Counted from the stretch's first letter, positions 13,001 to 25,260 are shown. The stretch: DNA of 64,000 nucleotides from Thuidium tamariscinum (GCA_947034885.2 OX344751.2:17112001-17176000); one strand, 5' to 3'. The notes: generated by a model not told the origin, from the sequence alone. Numbers and translations: made by a program.

Positions 13001-15386
13001 AAGCATGGCAACTACAACAGATCAGGACAGCCTAGATATGAAGTGCTCCGCCAACGGTATTCTTTTCATGAGTTTTTACTTTCTAGCGACCTTGGAGAAC
13101 GTTTGTAATACTAACCAAATCCCGAAGTTCACTCCTTTCTTTTTCCCGCTTCTCCTTCTCCCGAGCTGAACCCTTTGAGACATAGAGAATGCGAAAACAT
13201 CAGGACACTTGATCCCAGGAAAGCTAGTGCGTGGCAACAGTTTCAACCAAAGTTTATCAGGAAAGGGGCGCCCGTCAGTCTAACCCAACGATGAACGTTG
13301 AAATGAAATCTTGTGTATCAATAACTAGATTCTTGATGACGTTGAGGCAGAATGAGAATCATCCAAGGTCACAACTGTGTATCTACAAGAACAAGTGCGA
13401 GTCTAGTAATGCTCATTGCAGATTCACAAGCATATTTTTGAAAGATTGTCTCAGAATTGACAAAAGAGGCTTGTTTTTCATCATGTGGCACTTATAGTAG
13501 AGAGGTTAGTGACAATTCGTGCACCTTTAGAGGACGAATTTCGTTCATAACAGGATACAATTAATATCTCTAAGTCTAGAGCGTCATTATTCATGGTCTT
13601 ATCTATGGTCCTGATTCAAAACAGATCACTCTCACCTTCCAAAAGCATAAGTAAATCTACAAGCATTCAAAATTTTTGATTCAACGTGTGTTACTACTCA
13701 CCGTTTGCAATCGCCTGTCCCTGAAATTCACACAAAAATATTTGTTTCACCCCATACATCCTTTAAGGAGTAATTTACGCACTCTTTACCATGCATCGTA
13801 TTTACTCCAGCAATTGAATTTCTCCTCAACGTAAATATATGCTTGATTTAGATACTAACCTGATGCTGCATTCGCACCCAAAGCTTGTTCATCTCCGTAA
13901 AGTTTTGTAGCACGAACTCCACCGCATCCGTCACGTTCCCACCCTCCCTGCAAAACGATGGCAGTTTCAATTCAAGGGTTGCGCTCATCCACGAGCAAAA
14001 TAAGCTAAGGCAGTGATATGAAGCTGCTTAACCCTTAAACGTTACATCCAGCACCTCGAGCTAGCTGGATCTAGTAATCTTTCAGTGTATTTTCAAGAAG
14101 TCTGAAGTTTAAGGGTTACAAACTAGAATAGGAAATCGACAAAAGAGTGGTGTAGACCAGGGGTGAAGGTATTAGTCAAAGTGGCTATGGTACCCTTCAA
14201 ATGGAGAACCCGCGTCCGGCAGTTTGTCACGACTGATTTGAGTAAGATAGTTACGCAGAAACAGCCCCCGAATGGGATGTTGAACACCTCGAATCATTTC
14301 CACCAAGTCCTTCAACACATCCTTTGCGGGTGCCTCATTTGACATTATGTAGACGGATCCCACTGTACAGAGAAGATACCTACAACAGCCCATCCATTAA
14401 CCCATGTGAACGCCTCGTGGTAAAAATTTCCACTTTCAACTATAACTTTCTTCACCAACGCGTAAGCTTCCATACTAAAAGCTTCAAAAGAGATCAAGAT
14501 GGAATTACAAACGAGGCAGTATGTTGCCAGCATGCTGGACAAGCTCGTATAAATCGGCAGGCGTGCGTCCTCGTTTGGTCTCATCTTGGAAGAAAATCTC
14601 CAATCGCTGGAGCTCTCCAAACAATCTCATATCTAGAAATTTTTAGTCAAGAATTTCGCCCAGTGCATCCCAATAAGCCACAACCAAAGACTGAAGCTCT
14701 CAACAATAAGTGCAAACTTAGTAGAAGTGGATACAAAGCTCGTAATACTTCTGTGGTGACAATTTGGACGTCCGTAGCTCGGACAACATCTGGGCTGAAT
14801 ACTTGAGCGCTTCTCGCAAATTATTGCCATCCTGCATACTCGGAAACACAAATCACAAATTGGTTTTTAACCCTAACACAACCTAACTCTGCTTCCCATG
14901 GCTGGAATCGGAGTAGGATACAGAGAATTGCTGGTGGATGAATTTCTCGACATAGCCCACAACCTCTCCTCCACGAAATTCAGGTTTGCAGATTGCTCTG
15001 AAAAACATCGAATATTCCAAAATTCGAGTTTTTCGGGTCCCGTTTCTGCAACTAGATTTGCGTTTACGCCTGTTCTTTTTTAACATCCACGTTCCTGAGT
15101 AATAACCTCTTAGATGTAATTGAAAAAAGTTTGAAAAAAAATTGAGAAACGTTCAAATTGACGGTGACCTAGAAACCAAGAAAATTCTCTAACGCGGGTC
15201 TTCGTAACAATGGATTCGCATGTTTTTGCAAAGGAAATACCCACAATTGCTGCGAAATAGAAAAGGATTAGTTACCAATGCACGGTGCATGTAGAAGGCG
15301 TTGTGTTGAACAAGAGCAATGGCGTCCGCCAACCACTTCTCCTGCTCTTCGGCACTGCCACCGTCTCCTGATCCTCCCACTTCCAT
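7063..15386 (-). CDS. VPS35: VPS35, cargo-binding subunit of retromer (complete, 23 exons)
   Basis: The alpha-solenoid scaffold of the retromer complex (VPS35-VPS29-VPS26), which retrieves vacuolar sorting receptors and other cargo from endosomes. Coding exons, 5' to 3': 15386-15276, 14831-14735, 14632-14509, 14379-14194, 13947-13860, 13720-13702, 13165-13116, 12806-12717, 12432-12310, 12190-12116, 11814-11755, 11622-11506, 11313-11074, 10875-10795, 10659-10561, 10144-10055, 9935-9840, 9643-9575, 9088-9008, 8505-8398, 8000-7897, 7743-7630, 7273-7063. All joins keep frame at GT-AG sites, giving 810 residues, close to plant VPS35 (about 790). Diagnostic blocks: EKWLADA near the start, PRLYLL at 109-114 (conserved motif important for Rab7/VPS26 binding), [49 protein letters not shown] and the TLRYIQFQ end. 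The ATG at 15386 is the first in frame. No breaks, so it should be functional. Confidence 0.95.
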
Positions 15387-16454
15387 CTCGCTAATGATGC
15401 GTTGCAATCACGCAATTGAAGTGGTTCCTGAACCCAAAAACTCTTGATCAAACACAAAAATTTAAACGCGCGACTGAACACACAGAGTCGATAACAACCA
15501 ATTGCTTTGCCCAAACTTTCAACCAGTTGACCACGTCTTCCGCAATGAAGCCCAAAAATCAAGGTGCCGAGAACCGTAAACCTCGCACACGAATTGTCCC
15601 AGTCACTCCAATTAGTTGATTTCCTACGCCTTTGGCTTACAACTTCAGGACTACGCACTCTCCACCAAATGGGCATACCCCCCGAGATTAGGTCAACTTC
15701 AGGGAACAAGGACAAAGTGAAGTGCACAGACAGGCTGATTATGAATTCACTTAACAGAGTTGCGATCCGAAATAGAGATCTAATGTGGAATGATGCGAAG
15801 ATGCCAGATAAACCCTAACCACTGTATGAGCAGCTACTGCACAAGGAACACAAGCAGGAGCATGACAAGATGCGTGTCATGAAGGTCCCACACACAAGTA
15901 CTCAGCTCCGGTGGCAACTCTACTAAACTGAAACCCACTGCGAGTCTCATTCAACTCTTTCCAGTAACGTGCCGTGAAACTCAAGCGACGTCACTCCATA
16001 CAACAGCGAAACTGTGTGGACACGAAACGCTCACACGACCGTGTGAATCAAATCACATTTGCTTCATCAACAAAGTTTATGGTACACTGAGGATTAATCT
16101 GCACACCCTGCTAATTGGGGAAGCAGGCATGACTTACTTTACAAGCGCCAAGACAAGGCCATAGTTCCAACTCGAATCTACACAGAATTATTCATTTCGG
16201 CCAGCACACGAATCGACTATAAACGACGGCAACGATTCTTGAACCTCCACGCACTGAAGAATCGATCCAGAGCGCGGCACAGATAGTCCATTTGTTGGAT
16301 CCATAAGAGATTAAGGTTCCTAAACCCTAATAAGCCAATTCGAGCTCCAAGAATCGACTAAACATACACACAACACCCACTCTTGAACATGCACGCGCTG
16401 AAGAATCGATCCAGATAGCGGCACGGTCCATTTGTTGGATCAGGACGTGCCCAA
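15387..16454. promoter_or_regulatory. VPS35 promoter region and SGNH hydrolase 3' flank
   Basis: The 1.07 kb between the two minus-strand genes must hold the VPS35 promoter and leader and the 3' UTR of the hydrolase. Telo-box-like AAACCCTAA sequences occur near 15809 and 16322; such boxes are common in promoters of plant housekeeping genes. A degenerate direct repeat occupies 16233-16443 (separate entry). No clear TATA box. Confidence 0.45.
16233..16443. repeat. Tandem duplication in the VPS35-hydrolase intergenic region
   Basis: Two diverged copies about 147 bp apart share GAAGAATCGATCCAGA, a GCGGCAC block and GTCCATTTGTTGGATC (first about 16233-16300, second about 16380-16443). Probably inside the hydrolase 3' UTR. 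Confidence 0.8.
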
Positions 16455-19148
16455 TTAGGGTTCCGCAGTTAGGTTTGCCAATTCGTGTTTTTTGAACCAA
16501 TTTTGCAGGGTGAACCCTTTGGTGAACCCTTCGTGGTACGTGTAGAGGTTGGTGACGGCCCTCCAAGCCGCATCCGTGGGGTGAATGCTGTCGAAGATGA
16601 CGTGCTTCCCGGGGTCGTTGCAAACTGAGTAATCTGTTCCACTGCAGTCGTTCGTGCAGCATCGCTGGTAGGCATTGGTGAATCCATATGCAGGTCCGTT
16701 TTCGAACAGACGACGGAGGGCTTTTGTGAGATCCAGCATCACGATGTTAGCGCCCTCCCTGTTGAGTGCGTTCACTTTGGCTTGCAGCTTCGCGTCGTGC
16801 TGGTTAGTCTCGGCGTCGAGCAACTCGTTCTGGACGCAGCCCGTCTCGCCGTTCACCCATTTTGTGGTGAATGGCATGCACGACATGGGCACCAGATTCT
16901 CCACCAAGATGTTGTTCACGCCGAGACCGCGCAAGCGTTGCAACTGCGCGCCCATCTTGTTCACCACGGTGTCCACATAGGCTGGGACGCCCTGGAACAG
17001 ATGAGCACCAAACCCTAACCTTGATCAATGATCACTTGATCTGGTGATGATTCGTTCTTAATCTCTCGATCTTAATCACTTCTGGTTAATTCTTTCATGT
17101 GAGGACGATTCCATGACTTTAGAATGACCTCATGGGATGTGGAATTTGTCGTGCTAGCGGCTTAGTCTAGAGAGAGGCTTGCACATTGTGAGCAATCGAC
17201 TTCCAGTTTGAGAGAGATGTTTGTTTGCGTACTTCAACTCAGGGACAGTTCATGGATGTATAATCAGCGAATAAGACTAGAGAGAGATTGCACATTGTGA
17301 GCAATCGACTTCCAATTTGAGACAGATTGCAAACTTCAACCCACAAACAGTTCATGGATGTAGATTTAGTGGGTAAGTCTACAGCGAGACTTGCAAATTG
17401 TGAGCAACCGACCTCCAATTTGAGAGTTCTTGGAAGTAGAATTAACGGACAATTCTAGGAGAGAGACTTGAGACTTGCTTATTCTGAACAAACAGTTTGC
17501 TATCAGATAGAGGTAATAGACTGCGAATGGAATTCACATTCTTATGATTCACAATTCCGTTTGTTTTCCCAACCTCTTCAAAGGTTTGCACTGTAAGTGA
17601 CTCAAAGTGTGAGGATGTGAATTCGTACCCCGATTCCATTGCCTTGTATGTTGTAGTAAGTGTAATCGTTCACTCCGATGGAAACCAGGGCCACGGATTG
17701 GGCCAAATGCGCTGCTGAAAAGATGCCACGTTTCACAAGTCCATCGAAAGCGTCCACTTGCTGGTCCAAAGGCCTCCATCCGTAAGCATAATTGACTGCA
17801 GCACCTCCGACTCCGAAGTTGACACCACCGTTGTTTTGGGCATTGCCGTTCAAATTCTCCCATGGCGTGGGGGATGCCACACCCAGTTTAGCAGCTGCAG
17901 GTAATCAACAAAACATCCACACTGATTAGTTTGATCCTAACGGATCAATTCAAAACACATGAATGTACGTAGGAAATGTAGTCTAGTGAGAGGCTTGCAT
18001 AGAGAGAGACTTGCACAATGCGACAATCGAGATCCGTATTGAGAGATGGTTGACCATGTACATCGAATTACTTGAGTTGAATGTTTCTGAAGGAGTGAAG
18101 ATGATGTAACTTGCAAATAAGTCAAGTGCAGCGTGTCTGCAGGTTCTTATGATTACCTATGTAATCCACTGCATTGCGTCCATCTGAAGAGCGGTGAGCT
18201 GATCCATCTCCAGGCCATGTCATCCCATAAGGGTAGTGCATGGTCTCTCCCGTGTCTGTCGATGCACTCGAACATCATCAGCGATTGTATAAAGCAATTG
18301 CATGAAATAATTTCTTTTTGCATACAAGAATACATGTTTATGTGTTCAAGCTGAAACATAATTCTACATCCGGCCAAATTTGTTTGCTCTGAATCCCAGG
18401 AGAGGGGGACCAATTACATCAACACAAACTACATCTTCGTGAAGTGCGAAATTGTGAGTACTCTCATTCAACCTCCTCTGATTGCACACTTTACAATTGC
18501 AAGTGTGTCATGTTGCGAGAGAATCTGTCTATTTGCGAACAAATTTGACAAATTCCGCATGTCAAGATATGACAAGAGCCCATTCTTCGCCTAGAAGTAG
18601 TGCAATTACAGAGGATCATTTGAGTGTAGGTTCTTACATACAGTGGTTAATATTGCGACTCAAAGACTGAGCCCTAGTCGCAATCAATAGAAGCCACATC
18701 TACAATGAAAATAAGCCACAATCTGAATTAAGCTACAGTCAGGGCCTCTAATAGCTTCGTATCTGCTTCAATGCAATTTTGATGTTCATTACCTGTGTAG
18801 CTGTCTCCAAAAACGAAGAGACCTTGGGCTCCATCAGCGAACCCTGCAAAAGCAAATCCAATTCAAGTAAGCATTCAAAACCAGCTTGCAAGAAATCCAA
18901 ATTAAGCAATTTGCGTCGCTAACGTCATGTTATATATATATACAATGTGTTAGTAGCATTAAACATGCAGTAAGTTCCAGAATTCAACAAATGAAAACCT
19001 TATGAATGCGCGCTTGGACTCAAAACCATTGGAATTGTAGTACTGACAAGTCTGTGAATTCATACTAACCCAAGTGTGTTGACAGCAACAGGCAAACCAC
19101 GGAGAAAACACACGCTCCCAGAGCTCGCCTCTCCATGGGATGAGCCAT
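16455..19148 (-). CDS. GDSL-type SGNH hydrolase (esterase/lipase family), complete
   Basis: Secreted serine esterase/lipase of the plant SGNH family; the substrate cannot be told from sequence. Exons 19148-19070, 18843-18793, 18255-18157, 17894-17629, 16991-16455, all in frame, 343 residues (family usual about 350). An N-terminal hydrophobic signal peptide (to about residue 30) precedes block I FVFGDSYTDTG with nucleophile Ser41; the motif reads GDSY rather than GDSL. Block II is NFGVGGAA (102-109). Block III is SIGVNDY with Asn152. Block V is FDSIHP with Asp299 and His302. All four catalytic positions are intact. Several cysteines near 275-290 (CCTNDC) could form disulfides. A TATATAAA box lies 120-126 bases upstream of the ATG. 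It is in tandem with VPS35 on the same strand, with no evident functional link. Confidence 0.93.
17165..17460. repeat. Degenerate ~105-bp tandem repeats in intron 4 of the SGNH hydrolase gene
   Basis: Three units begin at 17165, 17275 and 17377. Each carries a GTCTAGAGAGAG-like start, then TTGCACATTGTGAGCAA and CGACTTCCAATTTGAGA. A shorter fourth relative sits in intron 3 at about 17981-18040. Confidence 0.85.
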
Positions 19149-19340
19149 GTTGTTCCTGGACTTGGCAGCCAGCCAGCTAGCTTGGAATGGAAAAATGAAA
19201 CTGGCGAATTTTTCCAAACGAACCAGCTGGCATATGAATGATGGAGAACTTCTCTTCTGGGATGGCTTTATATACGCGGACTGTCTGCAGTATTGACATT
19301 CAAATAAAAAAGGTTAGCCTGGCTGACACAGTCAACTGCA
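19149..19340 (-). promoter_or_regulatory. Promoter of the SGNH hydrolase gene
   Basis: TATATAAA on the minus strand at 19267-19274, about 120 bases upstream of the start codon. The leader is short and no upstream intron is needed. Confidence 0.6.
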
Positions 19341-21359
19341 GCAGGTGAATTCATTTGGCTGCCGTGATGATCCTGAAGATGAAATTAAGCTGGGCAGGCT
19401 GTGGAAGTGCTGGCAATTGGTGAGTTTCCTTTTTCAGTCATCATTTCATGAAATTTTCACTTTGGGAATCGATTTCAAGGAGATGACGTTGATGCTGATT
19501 TTGATTGGAAGACTGAGTAGTAGTTGGTGCAAGGGGGTGGGGTCGATGGGGGATGCCATTGTTGGGACAAAGACTCCGAAGCTTGTCGTGAGGTTCATCT
19601 TTCGTTGAACCATATATACTGACAGTGACTGTTGATACAAATCTTTCGTAGACTGAAGTAGTTCAGTCACTCATTTGGAGTCAGTTTAGATCAATTCCTG
19701 TGACAGAGGTTCAATCATCCGGTTTATAAACTAAGCTGCTATTGAACATCGGAGGAGTTCAAGCATAATTGTAGGTAGAATTTTATTTTGTTGTAACACG
19801 GTAGGCGATTCATTATTGGGATTGTATGCACTTTTACTAAGGTACGCATGCTATTGAAATTTAGCTTGATTACTTTGGATTACTTATAATTAGGGATTAA
19901 TGTTGAAACCTAAACGCTCTCAAGCTCATATTCTAGACGATGAACGAAGTGCTTTGGACTGATGTTTTATCCAAACAACTTCTCACTTATCCATAGTAAT
20001 GCTTTTCGTCTTTACGAAACAACCTCTTCCATAACCAGTTTGTTCGAACCGAGAAAATAACATTACTCCAACAAAGAGATAAGGAAAAGATGCTACAGCT
20101 CAGAAAAGGGATAAGGACATGAGTAAAAGGGCTATTAAAGAGCCTCCCACAAGTTAGGACAAAATATTCAGTCACCTTACCAGATGCTTGAATCAAAAGA
20201 AACTCATTCTGCATCCCCCAGTTTTTAAACCCTCCAACTTCGACATCACCAGTTCGTAGATCAGTCCTTCCAGCTGGGTTTAATTTTTCAGTATCTTTTC
20301 AAAACTGTGACGTGTAAGAGACTGATAATAATGTTGTGCACTCTCGCAGACTGAGTGAGAACTGATTTCACTTGGATGTAGAATATTGAGAGTTCCTTCG
20401 ATCAGGTACATGACACAACTCCCAACATGTCTTTCCTTTATTTTCTCTCAATTGCAAAAAATGAAAGAATCGAAGGTTCTCCGAATTCTCTGCAGGCAAG
20501 TCGATCCTCCGCGTGCCTGCTCGGAAGAGCGTGCTCGTTCGTTCCATCCATAATGGAGTTGATGAAGAGTTGGTGCCCATTAAGGTGAGAATGGCGACCC
20601 TCACTTACATTGAGAAAGGCAGAGAGATTCTTGGCAATGAAATTTCGTTTCATTTGTTTCGAAAAACGAAAAATAACGAAAAAAACAAAACAGGGAGATG
20701 GACCCAACAACCGCAACAACTTCGACATGAAATCATGAATTGCTGTGAAGATCGATTGGATATAAGTTGCTACTGTTCATGTTTCAGCATGTTTCTGTTT
20801 CAGTTAGTACCGACCGGTAGTTCGAGTCAACACCTCACTGACAGAAAGAGTTGCACCCCGTGCAACAAATGATGCAGAAATCATTCAGTCAGATCGCAAG
20901 TCCAGAATCATTGGGTGTGCAGGAAATTTTCTTTATGAGAGATTTGGTGGGAACACACTTTTAGTATTCAATAATAGAAAATCGAAAGAGTATGCACTAT
21001 TGTAGCCCATTTGGAACAAAATCAAACAGATTCTCTGGAATTTTAACACATTTTATGATTCGTTTTGTGTAGAGAAAGCAATGACAGAAGTCCTCTGTAC
21101 TTCACAAGCAAAAATTTGTATTCTGTAACAAATATTGAAGCAGGAGGTCCCTTCACATTGGCTTTGTTTTCAAAGTTGATTGATACATCTTTGTAAAGAG
21201 GAAAGGTCAATTACTTAGTTGCACAATTTGTTCATAAATTAAAGGAATGTCATTCATTTTAATCATTAGATGTTGATGGAAAGCCTCAAGGATTTGTCAT
21301 CAGATTCCTTTCTAATTTTGAGTGTAAAGGTGTAAATAATTGACCTCGCAAACAACTGT
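19341..21359. other. Intergenic region, no gene recognised
   Basis: Contains frames of 75-119 codons (e.g. around 20438-20872) on both strands. None shows a domain, a splice-consistent continuation or a repeat relationship. I see nothing assignable. Confidence 0.5.
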
Positions 21360-21720
21360 TTATAGTAACTAGTCCTAATTTTGATCCATTTCTAAAACTA
21401 CCCCCTACAAATTCCTAGCTACATAAAACATCACCTACATTCACAAGAACCTAGGGTCAATATTGAATATGACTATTTTGAAGATCTACAATTTATTTTT
21501 TACAGTATCCAAAATATAGTTAGTACCCCAAAAGTGCATACTCACAATATATAGAATCTCGACTTTCAACTTCCAACTACATCCAACATTTCTTTTTGGT
21601 AGTTTAGCAATAGGAACCATATTCAATTACTTATTTTAGTTGATGTTAGCATTTCTGTTTGGTAGTTTAGCAATAGGGACCATACTCAATTACTTATTTT
21701 AGTTGATGTTAACACAACTA
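21360..21720. repeat. Dispersed repeat related to 47703-48000, with an internal tandem duplication
   Basis: Shares with 47703-48000 the blocks ACCCCCTACAAATTC / AACCCCTACAAATTC, a stretch about scheduled ACTCATAGT/ACTCACAAT, and a TTTAGTT-rich end. Inside it, 21599-21660 and 21661-21720 are near-identical 61-62-bp units (TAGTTTAGCAATAGG..., differing at a few bases). A short inverted match, AACTAAAATAAGTAAT, follows at 21716. Confidence 0.65.
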
Positions 21721-22855
21721 AAATAAGTAATGGAGCATGGTTTCTAATGCTTACCTCAATCCCTCAATCATGTTTGTTTCATAGAAATTCCACATTGAGA
21801 GCCTAGCAACCAATCACAATGTACCACAACTACCTCATATCTGCACCACAACCTCACAAAAAGAAAGCAACCAATCTGCACCACAACCTCATGAAAAGAA
21901 AGCAACCAATAGATTGGAAATGGAAGGTGATCCGAAATGGGTCAGCCACTCTGGCTACAGATGTCAACTTCCACCACAGACTGGTTTCCAGAGAATGTTT
22001 TTCAAATTGGCCCCACCTTCCAACTCCATTACTGCAAGTTCTGTACCAAGAGCGGATAAGCAGTAAGAGAGGTTCTCCCGCTGCACGAAAGCTTCCCGGC
22101 CGGTGGGATGTCCCTTTCTCTTTACCTCAGAAGCTCCAATTAATGGCTGTCCAGTGAGAGTTGTAGGTGGAGACTGATGGCAACTTTGGAACTCACTGTG
22201 GAATCGTGGACATAACCAGCATTATTTATAATTCACGACAAGAGTCCAGCAATGGCCGTCCAGCAATGGCCATGACAAAATTGTATTACAAGACATGCGT
22301 CGGTGATGGGTTTTTTTGTTTTTCTTTTAACAAATGAACTGGAATGGAATGGATGGGCCCAAAGAATCGATGGTGAAGGTGCAATAAACCGACCGTAGCC
22401 AACTCAATCTTCAATCCTCGAACACAAGCCTGATCATTTTCTGACGAGGATTTTGTGCCGTGAGCTCGGAATTCCGTGACTCAAATGCACTTGTCAACCC
22501 GCGCCCTTGGTTTGTTTTTCTTGCTTGTGACTCATTTGTCTGTTGTCTCTCTCCAGGGTCAAAACTTAGAATCACGCCAATATATGAATAAAACTAACAA
22601 TTGATTCTCCCTTACCTGCTCTTCAAGTGTTGTAAGCGCTACAATTGATTGAATGATCATGCTGACGTATTTTGGAGGAGTCGATGAAAGTGTTAAGCAC
22701 ACAATCATAACTCTCTCAATCTTTCAGTCTTCAACAATGAGTGACCTAACCAATGAATTATCTATAATTGCTAAATGTGATGTCATTGATCCTCACATTA
22801 GGCTACCTTGATATGTCCACCAAAAGACTTCATATAGGTGGCATGAGCCCATTGT
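21721..22855. other. Intergenic region, no gene recognised
   Basis: Slightly GC-richer than its surroundings around 22000-22200. The plus-strand frame at 21819-22157 has no recognisable domain. Short direct repeats such as TGCACCACAACCTCA (about 21841 and 21877) and CCAGCAATGGCC are present. Confidence 0.45.
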
Positions 22856-22856
22856 G

Positions 22857-23000
22857 GACAAAATGGGAGTAAACCCATTGCACTGGTGGTGTACATTCAA
22901 GTTCAGAATCAAGCACCACAAATTTTGCAGACAAAATGGGAGTAAGCCCATTGCAATCTTGGTGTACATTCAAGCTCTGAATCATACACCACTGATATAA
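22857..23000. repeat. Two-copy 73-bp tandem repeat
   Basis: GACAAAATGGGAGTAA followed by CCCATTGCA and TGGTGTACATTCAAG occurs at about 22857 and again at about 22930, with a few substitutions. A partial inverted echo (TTTTGCCCACAATGGGG) follows at about 23002. Confidence 0.8.
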
Positions 23001-23439
23001 TTTTGCCCACAATGGGGCTTGCTTGTTCTGCATTGAGCCAAACAAAAAATTATAGGTTACTTACTTCATCTTTCTTGGTCAACCAAAAAGCGAGTGGCAT
23101 AGTTGTGGCAACGCAACACAACACAAATCAGGAGCTTGGCCATATGAATTGATCCAGAAACTGCCAAGTTTTTGTTTTGGATCTCTCTCGCTGAGGATGG
23201 GAGAGAGAGATGCCGAACTCCATACTGCTAAAGCTGCAGCCATCCGTGGGTATAATATGATTTTTTTTTTCTTGGTGGACCAGCCGTAGTACCCAGTTTG
23301 GGGTTCATCACAGTAAAGAGCACTCAAAGGCACACTCCTTCCTTCTTTTTACGCAATAATACAGCTTTCAGCTTCTTCTTTTTCCCAGCATGGAAACCGC
23401 AAGGGATTAGAGAAAGCTGGGTTTTTCCAGTAAGGTAGG

Positions 23440-24480
23440 AGATCCAGTAAGTAAGGTATTACATCATCAAACATGATCATGATAAAAATCTTGAAGTAAT
23501 GGCACAACGCTTTCCTAACATTAGTAAATGGACCCTTAACCCCAATATACATAAGGACCTCTCTAATGAATTTTGATCAAACCCTGAAATAACCGACTCA
23601 CAAAAAACAAGCCTATTAAAATTCCGCACCGGCCAATACATGGGAAATGCTAGAAAACAATTATTTTTTGGGATTGAGAGATTTCCATCCATCACATGCT
23701 CCATTTGTAACTCTCACGACGTAGACACATGGCTCCATGTACTCTTAAAATGCAAACAACATCATATTCATGCCCTTCATGTCAAAAGACATAACAAAGC
23801 AGTATGGGAATTGAGAAAACTAATCCTATCTACCAAAAATAGTAGATATTATACTCTCATGAATGCAGGAACATTCAATAACAATCCACAAGAAAATATA
23901 GTCCCCCCATGGTTGTTACCTTGCTCTTGTCAAAGACAAAGATGTCATTGTAACGCTAGATTTAAACCAGATATCCTTTGGATTAAAGGACTTTCCTACC
24001 AAAGCAACCCACCAAATATCCCAGATAATAATCTCACAATACAATTCATTGAATTTACATACTCTAATGATAAATTTGCGCAAACAACCATAGATAATAA
24101 AATTCAAAAATACCAACCATTAATAAATAGTATCGCAGCCCAAGGATGGAAAATAGATCCACTTATTGTCATTACAGCAGGAGCTCGAGGAACAACACAC
24201 ATTCCTTCAATGAAAATCCTTGAAACCAAACTTAAATTAACAGAAACTGCTCTAACACACACTTTCAAAGCAATCAATACCATAGCCACACAGTACGCTG
24301 GATCAATTATTCTATATAAAAGAAGAATTGAAAACAACCAACCACTTCCAATAGAATAAGAAACCCAACAATGCACATTACATTGCATACTCATCCAATA
24401 CTAATAATTAAATAACTAAATTGAAATCAAATCAATCCAATTAAATCTAATTAAATCTAGCAAAATAAAAATTAAATCTT
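23440..24480 (+). mobile_element. 3' end of an RLE-type (R2-like) non-LTR retrotransposon
   Basis: The main open frame is 23640-24359 (239 codons). It continues upstream in the same frame to about 23440, across one stop at 23574-23576, so the copy is 5'-truncated and inactive. Residues 20-38 of the open frame form a C-x2-C-x9-H-x4-C zinc knuckle. Next comes a Cys-rich stretch (PCSC...CHC, 94-104) and then a PD-(D/E)XK-like core: KPD (Asp111), IEFTY (Glu138), Lys154 and KY (157-158). This order matches the C-terminus of R2/CRE/HERO-type LINEs, which use a restriction-like endonuclease instead of an APE domain. The reverse transcriptase part is missing. The 3' tail (24400-24480) is A-rich with short AATTAAATCT-like repeats rather than pure poly(A). 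Clade cannot be fixed without an alignment. Confidence 0.72.
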
Positions 24481-24647
24481 GGATACTTTAAACTAGTTAC
24501 TTGTTCCTTTAGTGTCTATTTCCAAAAGGAAAGAGTAGTCTTGCATCAATAGCCCTTGATCCTGTGGACATTGGCTCATTGTCATGATGAACAGACACTT
24601 TATTCACGCCGGACTGCTTTTTGCAAGTAGGCCGGAGTTTATATATA

Positions 24648-24975
24648 TAGGAGATCCATAAATGGAGCATCCGAGGGCTAGCCCTAAATTTTGGGGAGGT
24701 GAAACATCTTGAAATGTTTTTCAATAATTTTTCCTTGGAAGACAAGTGGAATTGATATCTAACCAGAGTTATTTCATGTATTTTGGAGCTCTGTGGAATT
24801 AGTTGCAAAATTTTGAAGTTGAAATGGGGAAGGGCTCTAAAATGGAGCACCTCTTAGAATGTACATTGTTTGTACATTGTTAATGGCTACAAAAAACAAT
24901 ATGCACAAATAGTGTACATTTAAGGAGGTGGTCCATTTTAGAGCTAGTTAGAGTGCTTTTAGAACTTCCTACCTT
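24648..24975 (+). mobile_element. MITE family 2, diverged copy
   Basis: Related over its length to 59955-60283 and in part to 56514-56705. Shared blocks include TCCATAAA, AACATCTTGAA, TTTCATGTATTTTGGAGCTC, TAGTTGCAAAATTT and an end region GGTCCATTTTAGAGC. The terminal inverted repeats are more decayed than in the 59955 copy. Confidence 0.65.
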
Positions 24976-25260
24976 AGTACCCAAAAAATAAATGTGTGAT
25001 TCATTCAAATCGATATAATCTATAGAAAAAGCATCATTGCCTTAGAAACAAAACTCAAATTAAAGAAAAAAATTATGGCAATTTTCATTAAAATGACAAT
25101 AGTCCATACATTATTTCTAAGATTTTGCATGGGCTAAATCATTTAGGACAAGTATAAAATTGAGACCGTGTTGTTTAAACTAAGAAAGTATTGAAGCTAT
25201 AGAATGATTGCCATTTTAACGCAACTCCCCACGATTGTTGAGAATACTCGAGGAAGAATG

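Noticed and set aside
15387-15407. Upstream extension of VPS35 by seven codons
   Set aside because: The first codon there is TTG; the first in-frame ATG is at 15386 and matches the short N-terminus of plant VPS35.
15809-16330. AAACCCTAA sequences as possible interstitial telomere repeat
   Set aside because: They are single, widely spaced units, not tandem arrays; better read as promoter telo-boxes.
20438-20872. Overlapping frames of 96 and 119 codons
   Set aside because: No recognisable domain, no supporting splice partners and no coding bias that clearly favours one strand.
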